Shown one piece after another: positions 1 to 8,800 of a DNA stretch of 64,000 nucleotides; the first letter of the stretch is position 1; each line of letters starts with the position of its first letter. The stretch is from Massilia sp. Root351. GTDB taxonomy: Bacteria; Pseudomonadota; Gammaproteobacteria; Burkholderiales; Burkholderiaceae_D. The translations under genes were made by a program, and so were the position numbers. Below the pieces are notes generated by a model that did no database searches, was not told the DNA's origin, and worked only from the letters and a program-made list of their open reading frames with translations. Location: the NCBI RefSeq assembly GCF_001425045.1, contig NZ_LMDJ01000033.1:2463-66462 (forward strand). Direction: 5' to 3'.

Positions 1-13
1 GCTCTTCCGATCT
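1..13 (+). other. Sequencing adapter remnant at contig end
   Basis: The first 13 bases, GCTCTTCCGATCT, are identical to the shared 3' end of Illumina TruSeq-type adapters. Genomic sequence starts only after them. This marks position 1 as an untrimmed contig end, not a biological boundary. Nothing should be inferred from bases 1-13. Confidence 0.93.
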
Positions 14-42
14 CCGCCGCCGCACCGCTGCGACCGCTAGCA

Positions 43-984
43 CTACGCAACAGTCAAAGAAAAGGAAGGACTAAACACCTCTCGCTTCACCGGCCAAGAT
101 AATTGACGCCGACCGGACAAGATAGTTGACGCGAACCACAGCGCCGTATCGTTGAGCAGTACGAACCGGCTCCTCCCGCTCTTGGTGTGTGGGAGATACC
201 ACTGGCGCTGTTCTAGGTCGATCGCATCCCAACGAGCGTTGAGGACTTCGGATCGCCTTGCGCCGGTCGCGAGAAGGAAGCTCAATGCGTCAGCTAAGGC
301 CCGATTCGGCTCCGCCTCCAGCGCCGACAAGAAGGACCGTAACTCCTGTCCGGACAAGTAGCGGTGCCGCTGGTTGTTCTCTTGGTGCATTCGGATTCCG
401 CGAGCAGGGTTCTTGCCGTCGAGCTTTCCCCAAATAATAGCCAGATTGAAGCAGCGCTTGAGTAGTGCCAGGTGCCTGTTGGCCGTGGCGGCACATTTTT
501 GCACGAGCAGTTTGTCGTGTAGTTGTTGAATGGAGTGGCTGGTGATCTGGGTTAGCGGGAGGTGGCCGAGGTCAGGGAGGATGTTGCGCATTCGGCTTTC
601 GTCGTCCTTGGCGCTGCGCTTTGCGGCGTAAGCGTGGGGAAGATAGTCGTCGGTCACGAAGGCCTTGAGCGTTAGATCTGCTTTCGGCGTCGGTTCTGGC
701 TCGCGCTGCGGGTCAATACCGTTCGCAATCTTGCCTCGAATATCTAGGGCTTGGTGGCGGGCATCTGCCACGTCCAGTTGAGGATAGTCCCCCAACTTCA
801 TGCTGCGCTTTGCGCCGTTGAGGGTATAGCGGAGTAGGAAGTACTTGCGGCCCTTCCGTGTCACGATCACCCGCAGGCCTGCTACTTCGGTATCGGAGTA
901 TTCACTTTCCTTGGACTTTGCATCTTCTGGATGCGGAGGGAGGGCATCGATCAGCTTCTTGTTGAAGCGGAACTGTCTGTTCAT
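43..984 (-). pseudogene. Truncated P4-type tyrosine integrase
   Basis: Remnant of a tyrosine recombinase that inserts integrative elements into tRNA genes. The N-terminal arm-binding DUF4102 domain (about residues 5-95) and core-binding domain (about 100-200) are present. The catalytic domain starts well: the first arginine is in LLATGARRSEVLNARW, and the strand lysine is in HTKSGRSRFVLLND. Homology stops just after this. The last ~35 codons come from an unrelated repeat-bearing sequence, so the HxxR box, second histidine and nucleophilic tyrosine are missing. The protein is 313 aa against about 400-420 for the family. A good RBS (AGGAGCG) precedes the ATG at 984. The gene lies downstream of and on the same strand as the tRNA-Lys genes, as expected for an element integrated at a tRNA 3' end. 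It should be inactive as it stands. Confidence 0.85.
90..132. repeat. Two 20-bp direct repeats, probable insertion-sequence end
   Basis: CCGGCCAAGATAATTGACGC (90-109) and CCGGACAAGATAGTTGACGC (113-132) differ at two positions and are 23 bp apart. They sit exactly where the integrase reading frame loses homology, at about position 140. Multiple short repeats near an end starting TG (complement of 139-140) are typical of IS21-like insertion sequences. A short-read contig breaking inside a multicopy element also fits the adapter at position 1. The IS family is inferred; no transposase is visible because the contig ends. Confidence 0.5.
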
Positions 985-1358
985 TGCTTACGCTCCTATC
1001 GTGGGTAGGTTGGTTGATGGTGGTACGTTTTTGGGTACTAGAAGGTCGAATCCGTGAATCGGGGTGTCGTAACTGCGGGTGCTGTGGAATGTCTCTGGAG
1101 TGCTCAAGGGCATAGCAGCTTGTGCTTTTTTGTACCCGCCTTAGTGGCAGCGTCCGGTCTATTTCCGGTCGGTCTGGCGGAAGGTCCGACATTTCGGTGC
1201 TTTTCATGTAAGCCGTCTGCACACCTTGCACACTGTCTTGGGGAGATTTAGTATTGCGTGTGCAGAAGGGCATCAGTGGGTTACTTCTTACGACAGTGTG
1301 CTGCGGGGAACTTGGTGCATGGAATGCTACCGGCGAAAGCGATTAACGAAAGGTTAAG
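985..1358. other. Intergenic region of the integrated element, no gene seen
   Basis: This 374-bp gap separates the divergent integrase remnant and hypothetical gene. It should hold both promoters and possibly the element's attachment site. I found no convincing copy of the tRNA-Lys 3' end, no coding region and no clear terminator. Base composition is AT-richer than the rest of the window. Confidence 0.5.
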
Positions 1359-2180
1359 ATGACTGGCGGGTATAGTTTGCAAGGCGCGATTGCACGATTT
1401 GACCTATTTGATATTGTTGTTAAATCATCAATCGGCTATCGTCGGATTGCGAAAGTTAGATTTGCTGCTGACGGCGGAATTTATGTCTTTTTTCCGGGCT
1501 TTGTTAGGACGAATGGAATTGCGTGTAAGGCGGTTTTGCGTGCAGGGGGACCAATTACCTCCTCTTTGGATCTGACCGAAAACGGTAAGGTGACAAGCCA
1601 TCTAGTGAAGTATTCCCATCATGCAGACGGTGAGGCCCACTTCTCGCAGGACGGCAAAGTCTTTACTTATATCCGAAGGAAATCTGTCCCCTTGGATTCG
1701 CAGCGAGGCCACCTTTTTACGATTCAGTTGCAGAAGGCCGATAGCTTCCCACTTATGCAGTCGGCTCGGAAAAAGCAACTTACTCTAGTTCGCCCCTCTG
1801 AAGAAGGGGCGCTAAAGATTACCGCTTGGCGATACAGCATCGGTGATTTGGGCGTTCCTGATAATGTGACGGCGTCGATGCGGCCCGGTGGAATTCAGAC
1901 CCCGGATGGCAAGATGCGGCAAGGGTTGTTTGTTGCTTCCCCTGCTGGCACACCTTTTGATGACATGGTTCTATTCCTTGCGTTTGAGGAAATACCATGG
2001 CTCAACGAAGCGAAAGATTCCCAGCTTTTGTTTTTGGGCGCATTTGATACCCATGAGCAGGCGCTGGACCACTCCCGGGATACAGAATTCATTGCATTTG
2101 CTTACCCTTGCTCGGACTTTGAGCAACTCAAGCAACGGATTGGTTCTATCGATTTTACGGGGAATTCGCTTCCGCCTTAA
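1359..2180 (+). CDS. Hypothetical protein, accessory element cargo
   Basis: I do not recognise this 273-aa protein. It has no signal peptide, no membrane segment and no clear catalytic motif. It looks like a soluble, mixed alpha/beta protein; segments such as KVTSHLVKYSHHADGEAHF and the repeated aromatic-rich strands suggest a beta-rich fold. The ATG at 1359 follows an AAAGG-type RBS. It lies between the broken integrase and the tRNA-Lys genes on the opposite strand to both, in AT-richer DNA than the Tol-Pal operon next door, so it was probably carried in with the element. A large overlapping frame (1888-2277) is a shadow. The reading frame is intact, but function and expression are unknown. 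Confidence 0.6.
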   Translation: MTGGYSLQGAIARFDLFDIVVKSSIGYRRIAKVRFAADGGIYVFFPGFVRTNGIACKAVLRAGGPITSSLDLTENGKVTSHLVKYSHHADGEAHFSQDGKVFTYIRRKSVPLDSQRGHLFTIQLQKADSFPLMQSARKKQLTLVRPSEEGALKITAWRYSIGDLGVPDNVTASMRPGGIQTPDGKMRQGLFVASPAGTPFDDMVLFLAFEEIPWLNEAKDSQLLFLGAFDTHEQALDHSRDTEFIAFAYPCSDFEQLKQRIGSIDFTGNSLPP

Positions 2181-2225
2181 GGGCGAGACGAATACGATCC
2201 GGCGCGACCAGACAGCGACCAGACA

Positions 2226-2258
2226 CAAAAAAGCCCACGAACCGAAATTCGTGGGCTT
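2226..2258 (-). terminator. Terminator of the tRNA-Lys transcript
   Basis: An 11-bp perfect stem (2231-2241 with 2248-2258) is followed, on the minus strand, by a run of six T (2232-2227). It lies 14 bp past the CCA end of the second tRNA and ends the tandem tRNA transcript. Confidence 0.85.
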
Positions 2259-2271
2259 CCTTGATAATTCT

Positions 2272-2347
2272 TGGTAGGCCGTGCGGGATTCGAACCTGCG
2301 ACCAACGGATTAAAAGTCCGCTGCTCTACCAGCTGAGCTAACGACCC
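2272..2347 (-). tRNA. tRNA-Lys (UUU), downstream copy
   Basis: This is a 76-nt cloverleaf on the minus strand with encoded CCA and anticodon TTT in the loop CTTTTAA. The D-loop (AGCTCAGCTGGTAGAGC) and T-loop (TTCGAAT) are canonical. The T stem as written (GCAGG with CCCGC) contains one A-C mismatch, and the acceptor stem starts with a G-U pair. Both are shared with the second copy. The 3' end faces the integrase remnant, making it the likely attachment site of that element. Confidence 0.95.
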
Positions 2348-2376
2348 AAAGGCATAAAACCTTGGCTTCTTTCGAG

Positions 2377-2452
2377 TGGTAGGCCGTGCGGGATTCGAAC
2401 CTGCGACCAACGGATTAAAAGTCCGCTGCTCTACCAGCTGAGCTAACGACCC
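2377..2452 (-). tRNA. tRNA-Lys (UUU), promoter-proximal copy
   Basis: Identical over all 76 nt to the downstream copy and separated from it by 29 bp. The two are co-transcribed from the consensus promoter just upstream and end at the terminator at 2226-2258. The identity suggests recent duplication or gene conversion. Confidence 0.95.
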
Positions 2453-2466
2453 CCGAAAGAAGCAAG

Positions 2467-2495
2467 ATTATAGGGGTGTCCGGCCGTCCTGTCAA
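2467..2495 (-). promoter_or_regulatory. Consensus sigma-70 promoter for the tRNA-Lys pair
   Basis: On the minus strand, TTGACA (2495-2490) and TATAAT (2472-2467) are separated by exactly 17 bp and lie about 15 bp before the first tRNA base. Both hexamers match consensus perfectly. A 14-bp perfect palindrome, ATGCTCATGAGCAT (2496-2509), abuts the -35 box and could be a protein site or chance. Confidence 0.85.
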
Positions 2496-2539
2496 ATGCT
2501 CATGAGCATCAGACTTGCCACAAGCCGCTTGTTTGCCGC

Positions 2540-3307
2540 CTACTTGCCCTTCAGGCGCTCGCGCGCGGTGGCGGCGGACTCGCTGTCCGGGTACTTGCTG
2601 ATCAGCTCGGTGAGCGTCTTCTTGGCGTTGGCTGCCGCTTTCAGTTCGGCCTGGCAGCCCGCGATCAGCAGCATGGCTTCCGGCGCACGCGGGCTGTCCG
2701 GGTAGGCTTTCACGACCACTTGCTCGGCCAGGATCGCTGCCTTGCAGTCTTTCTGCGCGTAGTGGGTGGTGCCCAGGTAATACTGGGCGTTGGCCGCGTA
2801 GCCCGACTCGGGGTACTGGCGCACGAACTCGGCAAACGCGACAGCGGCGGTCTTGAAGTCGCCCGACTTGAACAGCAGCATGGCCGCGTCGTAGGCCTTC
2901 TGCTCGCTTGGATCCACGGCGGCGGTCTTGCCGTCGATGGTCACCTGGCGCGGCTCGAGCTTGCGCAGGCGGGCGTCGAGATCGACGTAGAAATCTTTTT
3001 GGCGTTTTTGCGTGTTGGCCAGTTCGTTGGCCAGCACTTCCAGCGAGCCGCGCAGTTTGGCGATTTCGCTCATGGTCTGCTCGTGCTGATTGTTCATGTC
3101 CAGTGCGACGGACTTGTCGGCTTTGGTGTCGATACGGCCGTTCAACTCGGCGCGCATGGCTTCCACTTTGGCGCGCAGGTCGAGAATGGCTTTGCGGGCT
3201 TCGTCGTCGTCGAACAGGGCGGCGCCGGCGTGCAGCGGCAGGAAGGCGCCGGCGGCCAGCAGGGCGGCGGCGGCGGAACGCAGGCCGGATTTGGTCAGTG
3301 TCATCAT
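2540..3307 (-). CDS. cpoB: CpoB (YbgF), Tol-Pal associated coordinator of cell division
   Basis: Periplasmic partner of TolA that links peptidoglycan synthesis by PBP1B to outer-membrane constriction. The start was set at the double ATG (3307/3304), where a signal peptide begins (MMTLTKSGLRSAAAALLAAG, ending near HAGA). The longer frame upstream has no support. A coiled-coil segment (about residues 30-110), which drives trimerisation in the family, is followed by tetratricopeptide repeats (about 130-255) with the usual YPES/YPDS turns. It is the last gene of the Tol-Pal operon, 87 bp after pal. Length (255 aa) is normal for the family. Confidence 0.93.
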   Translation of the reverse strand: MMTLTKSGLRSAAAALLAAGAFLPLHAGAALFDDDEARKAILDLRAKVEAMRAELNGRIDTKADKSVALDMNNQHEQTMSEIAKLRGSLEVLANELANTQKRQKDFYVDLDARLRKLEPRQVTIDGKTAAVDPSEQKAYDAAMLLFKSGDFKTAAVAFAEFVRQYPESGYAANAQYYLGTTHYAQKDCKAAILAEQVVVKAYPDSPRAPEAMLLIAGCQAELKAAANAKKTLTELISKYPDSESAATARERLKGK

Positions 3308-3394
3308 GTGCAGTGCGCTTTCAAAAGAGAAACGGGGCAGGGCGCAGTATAAACTGCGCGCCGCCCCGTGTGTTGCCATACTGCGACTACAGAA

Positions 3395-3922
3395 TTACTT
3401 GTAGACGATGTCGGCACGGCGGTTTTGCGCCCATGCTTCTTCGTTGTGGCCTTCGGCTTTAGGCTTTTCCTTGCCCAGCGATACGGCTTCGATCTGGCTC
3501 TCTGGCACGCCCAGGGCGGTCATGGCTTTACGGACGGCTTCCGCGCGCTTCTGGCCCAGGGCTAGGTTGTATTCCGCGCCGCCGCGTTCGTCGGTGTTGC
3601 CTTGGATCAGGATCGAACGCTTGGCGTTCTTGGTCAGGTAGCCGGAGTGGTTCTGTACCACTGGCTTGCCGTCTTCACGCACGACGTAGCTGTCGAAGTC
3701 GAAGTATACCGAACGCTGGGCCAGCACGCCTTTAGGATCGTCCAGTGGATCGATCGAAGCGGTGCTGACCGGCGCCACTGGGCGGGTTGGCTCAGGGGTA
3801 GGGGCGGCAGCGACTGGCTTTTCTTCCACTTTCGCTGGTTCTGCCACTTTTACTGGGGTCGAGCAAGCCGACAGCAGGGCTGCGGTGCTGAGGATGAAGG
3901 CTACGCTTTTAACGTTACGCAT
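3395..3922 (-). CDS. pal: Pal, peptidoglycan-associated lipoprotein
   Basis: Outer-membrane lipoprotein that binds peptidoglycan and TolB. The lipobox LSAC places the lipidated cysteine at residue 20. A proline/alanine-rich linker (about 25-60) is followed by an OmpA-like domain (about 70-175), with the diaminopimelate-binding region visible in GNTDERGGAEYNLALGQKRA. A strong RBS (AGGAG) precedes the ATG at 3922. It sits 35 bp after tolB in the canonical order. The length of 175 aa is typical. Confidence 0.97.
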   Translation of the reverse strand: MRNVKSVAFILSTAALLSACSTPVKVAEPAKVEEKPVAAAPTPEPTRPVAPVSTASIDPLDDPKGVLAQRSVYFDFDSYVVREDGKPVVQNHSGYLTKNAKRSILIQGNTDERGGAEYNLALGQKRAEAVRKAMTALGVPESQIEAVSLGKEKPKAEGHNEEAWAQNRRADIVYK

Positions 3923-3957
3923 TTTTAGTTCTCCTGGTCGTTGATGAAAGACTGCAT

Positions 3958-5232
3958 TTACTTCATGAAAGGACCCCAGGTGGGCTCCTTGATATTACCC
4001 GCTTGAATCGTCAAGCGTTGCTTTACGCGGCCGTCGACCGACACCACAGCCAGCGATTTGCGGCCGCCCGAGACGGTCGCGTACAGCAAGTACTTGCCGT
4101 TCGGAGCGAAACTGGGCGACTCGTCGCTGGTGGTGTCGGACAGGCGTTGTTCCTGGCCGGAGGCGAGATCCATCACGTAAAGCTGGAAGTTGCCGCCGTC
4201 GCGCCGGGAGATGTAAGCCAGCGTGTTTCCGTCCGAGGAAATACGCGGGCTGATGTTGTAGCTGCCGCTGAAAGTGACGCGCTTGGCGTCGCCGCCGCTG
4301 GCGCTCATGCGGTAGATCTGCGGGCCGCCGCTGCGGTCGCTGGTGAAGTAGATGTACTGGCCGTCGGCCGAGAACTGCGGCTCGGTGTCGATGCCGGAGC
4401 TGTTCGAGATGCGGCGGATGCCGCTGCCGTCGGCGTTGGCGATGTAGACCTGGGTGTTGCCCGACTTGGACAGGGCCACGGCCACCTTGCTGCCGTCCGG
4501 CGACCAAGATGGCGCCGAGTTGCTGCCTTTCTCGTTGGCGATGACGGTGCGTGCGCGCGTGACCAGGTTCTGCACGTACACCACCGGCTTCTTCTGCTCG
4601 AACGACACATAGGCCACCTTGTTGCCGTCCGGCGACCAGGAAGGCGAAATGATGGGTTCGTTGGAGATCAGCGCCGGCTGTTCGTTCTCGCCGTCCGAGT
4701 CGGCCACCACCAGGCGGTACTGGCGGCCTTGCTGGGCCACGTAGGCCACGCGCGTGGCGAAGGCGCCGCGCACGCCGGTCAGCTTTTCAAACACGTCGTC
4801 GGCGATCTTGTGGGCCGCCAGGCGGGTTTCGTTGGGGTGCGCGGACTGGTCCAGCTGCGACAGCTTGGTGGCCTTGATGGTGTCGAACAGCTTGTAGCGC
4901 ACGTCGAAGGCGCCGTTGGCCAGCTTGCTCACGGTGCCGACCACGATGGCGTTGGCGCCGCGCGATTTCCACTGGCTGTAGTCGACGTCGTTGACGTTGC
5001 TGACCGTACCGGCGTCGATGATCTTGAACATGCCGCTGCGTTCCAGGTCGGCCTTGATGATGGCCGAGGCCTGGCTAGGGGCCAGGTTTTCGTCGGCGAA
5101 GGCGGCCACGGCGATCGGGATCTGGTTGCTGCCGACGCCCGAAATTTCCACGCGCAGCTGCGCGTAGGCGTTCAGGCTGGCCAGCAGGCTGGCGGCGACA
5201 AGGGCATTGGTCACGCTAGTCAGTTTTTTCAT
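3958..5232 (-). CDS. tolB: TolB, periplasmic beta-propeller of the Tol-Pal system
   Basis: Soluble periplasmic protein bridging Pal, TolA and outer-membrane proteins. The ATG at 5232 was chosen because it opens directly into a signal peptide (MKKLTSVTNALVAASLLASL, cleavage near NAYA). A TTG four codons upstream overlaps the tolA stop and is less likely. An N-terminal alpha/beta domain (about 25-160) is followed by WD40-like propeller blades with repeated PSWSPDG motifs (about 195-424). It ends with the usual region rich in Gly, Lys and Trp (KEPTWGPFMK). Confidence 0.96.
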   Translation of the reverse strand: MKKLTSVTNALVAASLLASLNAYAQLRVEISGVGSNQIPIAVAAFADENLAPSQASAIIKADLERSGMFKIIDAGTVSNVNDVDYSQWKSRGANAIVVGTVSKLANGAFDVRYKLFDTIKATKLSQLDQSAHPNETRLAAHKIADDVFEKLTGVRGAFATRVAYVAQQGRQYRLVVADSDGENEQPALISNEPIISPSWSPDGNKVAYVSFEQKKPVVYVQNLVTRARTVIANEKGSNSAPSWSPDGSKVAVALSKSGNTQVYIANADGSGIRRISNSSGIDTEPQFSADGQYIYFTSDRSGGPQIYRMSASGGDAKRVTFSGSYNISPRISSDGNTLAYISRRDGGNFQLYVMDLASGQEQRLSDTTSDESPSFAPNGKYLLYATVSGGRKSLAVVSVDGRVKQRLTIQAGNIKEPTWGPFMK

Positions 5233-5240
5233 ATTGGTTC

Positions 5241-6170
5241 TCAAGGCAAATCTTTCATGTTGAATCCTGCGGTAATCTCGCGTTCCACCGAGCCGTCTTT
5301 CTTCTTCGGCAAAGGCGACGACTTGGCGATGGCTGCTTCCACCGCCAGGTCGTAGGCGGGAATACCGCTACTCTTGATCTTCCGGACCGAAATAATTTCC
5401 CCAGTTGGCAGTTGCTCGATCTTGAACTCGGCGCGCGGGTTGCCGGCGGTGTCGCCGCCGCCATACGCGATGTTGCTCTTGATCTTGGCGGTAATGGCGG
5501 CCACGTAGCCGCTGTCCAGGCGCGGCGCGGTCGCTTTCGCGGCCGTGCCGGTGGTGCCTGCACCAGCGGTGCCCATGATGCGCGCCATATCCGCCGCACG
5601 CTGTTTTTCCAGCTTTTTCTGCTCTGCTTCCGCTTTGGCCTTGGCCGCTTTTTCCGCGGCTTTCTTTTCTTCCCTGGCCTTATCTTCCTTGGCTTTTTCT
5701 TCCGCCTCTCTCTTTTCCTCGAGTTTTTTCTTCTCGTCGAGCTTCCTCTGGTCCTCGAGCTTCTTCTGCTCGAGGATTTTCTTCGCCTTCTCTTCTTCGA
5801 CGCGTTCCTTTTCGGCCTTTTCCTTGGCCTTGCGCTTTTGCAGCGCGATGTCCGGATCGACGGCCGGTGGCGGCGCCTCCACTGGTGGCGCTACCACCTT
5901 GGGCGGCGGGGCCGGGGTCGGCTCCGGCTCCGGTTCGGGCTCCGGCTTCACCTGCGGCGGCGTCGGCGCGGGCGGCGCGGCGGTCTGGGTGGTCATATCC
6001 CACACTTCCGCTTCCACGGCCACCGGCTCGGTGTTCTGCCATGCCACGCCCACCCACAGGAAGAACAGCAGGCCCGCGTGCATGGCCGCAGCCAGGCCGA
6101 TCGAGCTCCAGCGGTCGTCGCGTTTCGGCACCCGGTACGGGCCGCCTGCGGTTGCGTGTTTCATCGTCAT
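5241..6170 (-). CDS. tolA: TolA, inner-membrane-anchored spanning protein
   Basis: TolA couples the TolQR proton-driven motor to TolB and Pal across the periplasm. One transmembrane helix lies near residues 24-45. It is followed by a Pro-Glu-rich stretch (about 65-105), a long charged Lys/Glu/Ala helix typical of TolA domain II (about 108-200), and a compact C-terminal domain III (about 215-309, with YVAAITAKIKSNI and LPTGEIISVRKIKSSG). The ATG at 6170 lies 2 bp after tolR; a second in-frame ATG at 6164 is possible. The 309-aa protein is slightly short for the family because domain II is compact. Confidence 0.96.
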   Translation of the reverse strand: MTMKHATAGGPYRVPKRDDRWSSIGLAAAMHAGLLFFLWVGVAWQNTEPVAVEAEVWDMTTQTAAPPAPTPPQVKPEPEPEPEPTPAPPPKVVAPPVEAPPPAVDPDIALQKRKAKEKAEKERVEEEKAKKILEQKKLEDQRKLDEKKKLEEKREAEEKAKEDKAREEKKAAEKAAKAKAEAEQKKLEKQRAADMARIMGTAGAGTTGTAAKATAPRLDSGYVAAITAKIKSNIAYGGGDTAGNPRAEFKIEQLPTGEIISVRKIKSSGIPAYDLAVEAAIAKSSPLPKKKDGSVEREITAGFNMKDLP

Positions 6171-6172
6171 GC

Positions 6173-6613
6173 TTACTTCGTGGCCAGGCCGACCCGGTTG
6201 ATGCCCATTTTCTTCGATTCGGAGATCAGCTGGATCACATCGTCGTACTTGCTTTCCTTGTCGCCGGAAATCATCACCGGGTATTCGGGGTGCGCCTCAT
6301 GCAGCTTGCGCAGCTTGCGTACCAGCGCGTCGCGGTTCGGCTCGGTTTCCGGCGCGTCCGCGTTCTTGCCCTGCACGCCGATCGACAGCGCGCCGTTCGG
6401 CTTGATGATGATCTGGATATAGTCGTCCGGCGGGCGGGTGGAGCGCTCGGCTTGCGGCAAGTCCACCTGCGACGGGTTGTTCGACGACGGCATTACCATG
6501 AAAATAATCAGCAGCACCAGCATCACGTCGATGTAGGGTACGACGTTGATCTCGGACTTCAGCTTGCGGCTGCCTCGGCTGCCGCGCATGCCGCTGGAGA
6601 AAGAAGATGCCAT
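6173..6613 (-). CDS. tolR: TolR, ExbD-family motor subunit
   Basis: Inner-membrane component of the proton channel that energises TolA. A short cytoplasmic N-terminus is followed by a single membrane helix (about residues 22-44). The essential aspartate is in PYIDVMLVLLIIFMV, and the periplasmic ExbD/TolR domain follows. At 146 aa it is full length. It lies 15 bp after tolQ. Confidence 0.97.
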   Translation of the reverse strand: MASSFSSGMRGSRGSRKLKSEINVVPYIDVMLVLLIIFMVMPSSNNPSQVDLPQAERSTRPPDDYIQIIIKPNGALSIGVQGKNADAPETEPNRDALVRKLRKLHEAHPEYPVMISGDKESKYDDVIQLISESKKMGINRVGLATK

Positions 6614-6628
6614 GGTTGTCCTCTCCGC

Positions 6629-7318
6629 TTAGCGCGACTGGCGCTGCAGGATGTTGGAGAATTCTTCCACAAAGCTCTCGAAACGGATAGCCAGGCGGTC
6701 GATATCGTGCGAGAAGCGGTTGTAGGCGACCACGGCCGGAATCGCGGCGAACAGGCCGATGGCGGTGGCGATCAGCGCTTCGGCAATGCCGGGCGCGACG
6801 GCGGCCAGCGTGGCTTGCTGCACGTTGGCCAGGCCGCGGAAGGCGTTCATGATGCCCCACACGGTGCCCAGCAGGCCGATGTACGGCGACACCGAGCCGA
6901 CCGAGGCCAGGAAGGCCAGGTGCGATTCGAGCGCGTCCATTTCGCGCTGGAAGGCGGCGCGCATGGCGCGGCGCGCGCCGTCCAGCACGGCGCCGGCGTC
7001 CATTTCGCGGCTGCCCGCGTGCGCGGCCTTGCCCTTGATGAACTCGCCCATGCCCGCTTCGAAGATGCGCGCCAGCGCGCCGCTCTGTTCGCGGTTGCTG
7101 CCGGCGCTCTGGTGCAGGGCGTGCAGGTTGCCGCCGGCCCAGAAGGTTTTTTCAAAGTCGATGGTCTGGCGGCGCGCGGCGCGCACGGCGAACATCTTGC
7201 GGAAAATGTAGGTCCAGCTGGTGAGCGAGATACCGAGCAGCAGCGCCATGATCAGCTGAACGATCAGGTGCGCGTTGGAGATGAGGGCGATGAAGGAGAG
7301 GTCTTGGGTGACGTTCAT
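6629..7318 (-). CDS. tolQ: TolQ, MotA/ExbB-family proton channel
   Basis: Forms the proton-conducting inner-membrane complex with TolR. There are three membrane helices, at about residues 15-37, 135-160 and 168-195. The conserved segment GLLGTVWGIMNAFRGL marks helix 2, and ALIATAIGLFAAIPAVVAYN marks helix 3. Length is 229 aa. It starts 4 bp after ybgC, showing translational coupling. First of the tol genes proper. Confidence 0.97.
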   Translation of the reverse strand: MNVTQDLSFIALISNAHLIVQLIMALLLGISLTSWTYIFRKMFAVRAARRQTIDFEKTFWAGGNLHALHQSAGSNREQSGALARIFEAGMGEFIKGKAAHAGSREMDAGAVLDGARRAMRAAFQREMDALESHLAFLASVGSVSPYIGLLGTVWGIMNAFRGLANVQQATLAAVAPGIAEALIATAIGLFAAIPAVVAYNRFSHDIDRLAIRFESFVEEFSNILQRQSR

Positions 7319-7322
7319 TGTT

Positions 7323-7745
7323 TCAGTCTGAGTTTGGGGATGACTCGGCGCCGCGCATGCGTGCCGCTACCACATCGGGGACCGCGCGCGGCCGCAGCGC
7401 GGAATCGACGCAACCAACTTTTACGCGCGCCGTGTTGAGCAATTGATCGCCGTTCCAGGCCTGCTGCACGAACTGCAGCGAAGCGCGGCCCAGCTTTTCG
7501 ATACTTAAGGTTAATTTTAGTACATCGTCCAGTTTGGCTGGCGCATGATACTCGGCGGCGACATTCTTCACGACGAACATGGCGTCGTGCTCCTGCAGCA
7601 GGGCGTGCTGGTCAACGCCGATAGCGCGCAGCCATTCGGTCCGCGCGCGTTCGAAAAATTTGAGATAATTTGCGTAATAGACAATACCACCGGCATCGGT
7701 GTCTTCGTAATAGACACGGACATTCCAGGTAAAGGCTGAAGGCAT
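7323..7745 (-). CDS. ybgC: YbgC, acyl-CoA thioesterase of the Tol-Pal operon
   Basis: Hot-dog-fold 4-hydroxybenzoyl-CoA-thioesterase-like enzyme acting on short-chain acyl-CoA or acyl-ACP. The catalytic aspartate is in the conserved YYEDTDAGGIVYYANYLKFF. The start was placed at the ATG at 7745 because the family begins just before this motif; the extra 26 upstream codons are unsupported. It is the first gene of the operon, with the promoter expected in the 106-bp gap to the right, where a TAGAAT-like -10 can be seen on the minus strand. Confidence 0.94.
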   Translation of the reverse strand: MPSAFTWNVRVYYEDTDAGGIVYYANYLKFFERARTEWLRAIGVDQHALLQEHDAMFVVKNVAAEYHAPAKLDDVLKLTLSIEKLGRASLQFVQQAWNGDQLLNTARVKVGCVDSALRPRAVPDVVAARMRGAESSPNSD

Positions 7746-7851
7746 GTTGTTCTGACTACTAATGAGATTGGGCAATATTCTACGCGATTTCGCCGGGCAG
7801 TTTGAGCATCTTGTAACACTCACTTACGTTTTTCCGGCGAAAACGCTAATT

Positions 7852-8598
<747 letters not shown>

Positions 8599-8687
8599 AT
8601 TAAGTTCCTTGCAAGATGGCATGGTGGAAATTAGGGCAAGTGTAGCGTAATTGCCTAACTTGATAGTACAATCTGGCTTCCATTACG

Positions 8688-8800
8688 TCTCACGTGACTG
8701 GCGAAAAGCCGGGTCTGCGCTTGCGCGATCTGTCGGCGAAAGGTGGGCATCCACCGGGGAACGTGAGATTTCAAATCAACAGCCGTTCGCCTGGGCAGCC
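8688..8800 (+). promoter_or_regulatory. ZTP (pfl) riboswitch upstream of glyA
   Basis: An 8-bp perfect P1 stem joins TCTCACGT (8688-8695) to ACGTGAGA (8761-8768). Inside it are the ACTGGCG internal loop (8697-8703) and the conserved CCACCGGGGAACGTG (8751-8765). After a short linker comes the invariant CGCCTGGGC (8788-8796), whose CGCC can pair with GGCG of the first domain as the pseudoknot. This is the ZTP/AICAR-ribotide-sensing pfl motif, known to control one-carbon and purine genes, including glyA. A TACAAT -10 lies at 8667-8672. The expression platform (8800-8890) has no clear U-tract terminator, so control may be translational; binding of ZTP normally turns expression on. Confidence 0.9.

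Noticed and set aside
1000..1358. Second attachment-site copy of the tRNA-Lys 3' end
   Set aside because: Only a short GGATTCGA-like match in the wrong orientation was seen; too weak to call.
2177..2410. 77-aa reading frame across the two tRNA-Lys genes
   Set aside because: It is the well-known false protein produced by translating tRNA sequence; both tRNAs are real and the repeat in the peptide mirrors the tandem copies.
4003..5355. 450-aa antisense frame over tolB
   Set aside because: Low-complexity Val/Ala/Gly/His composition, no RBS and fully overlapping a conserved gene.
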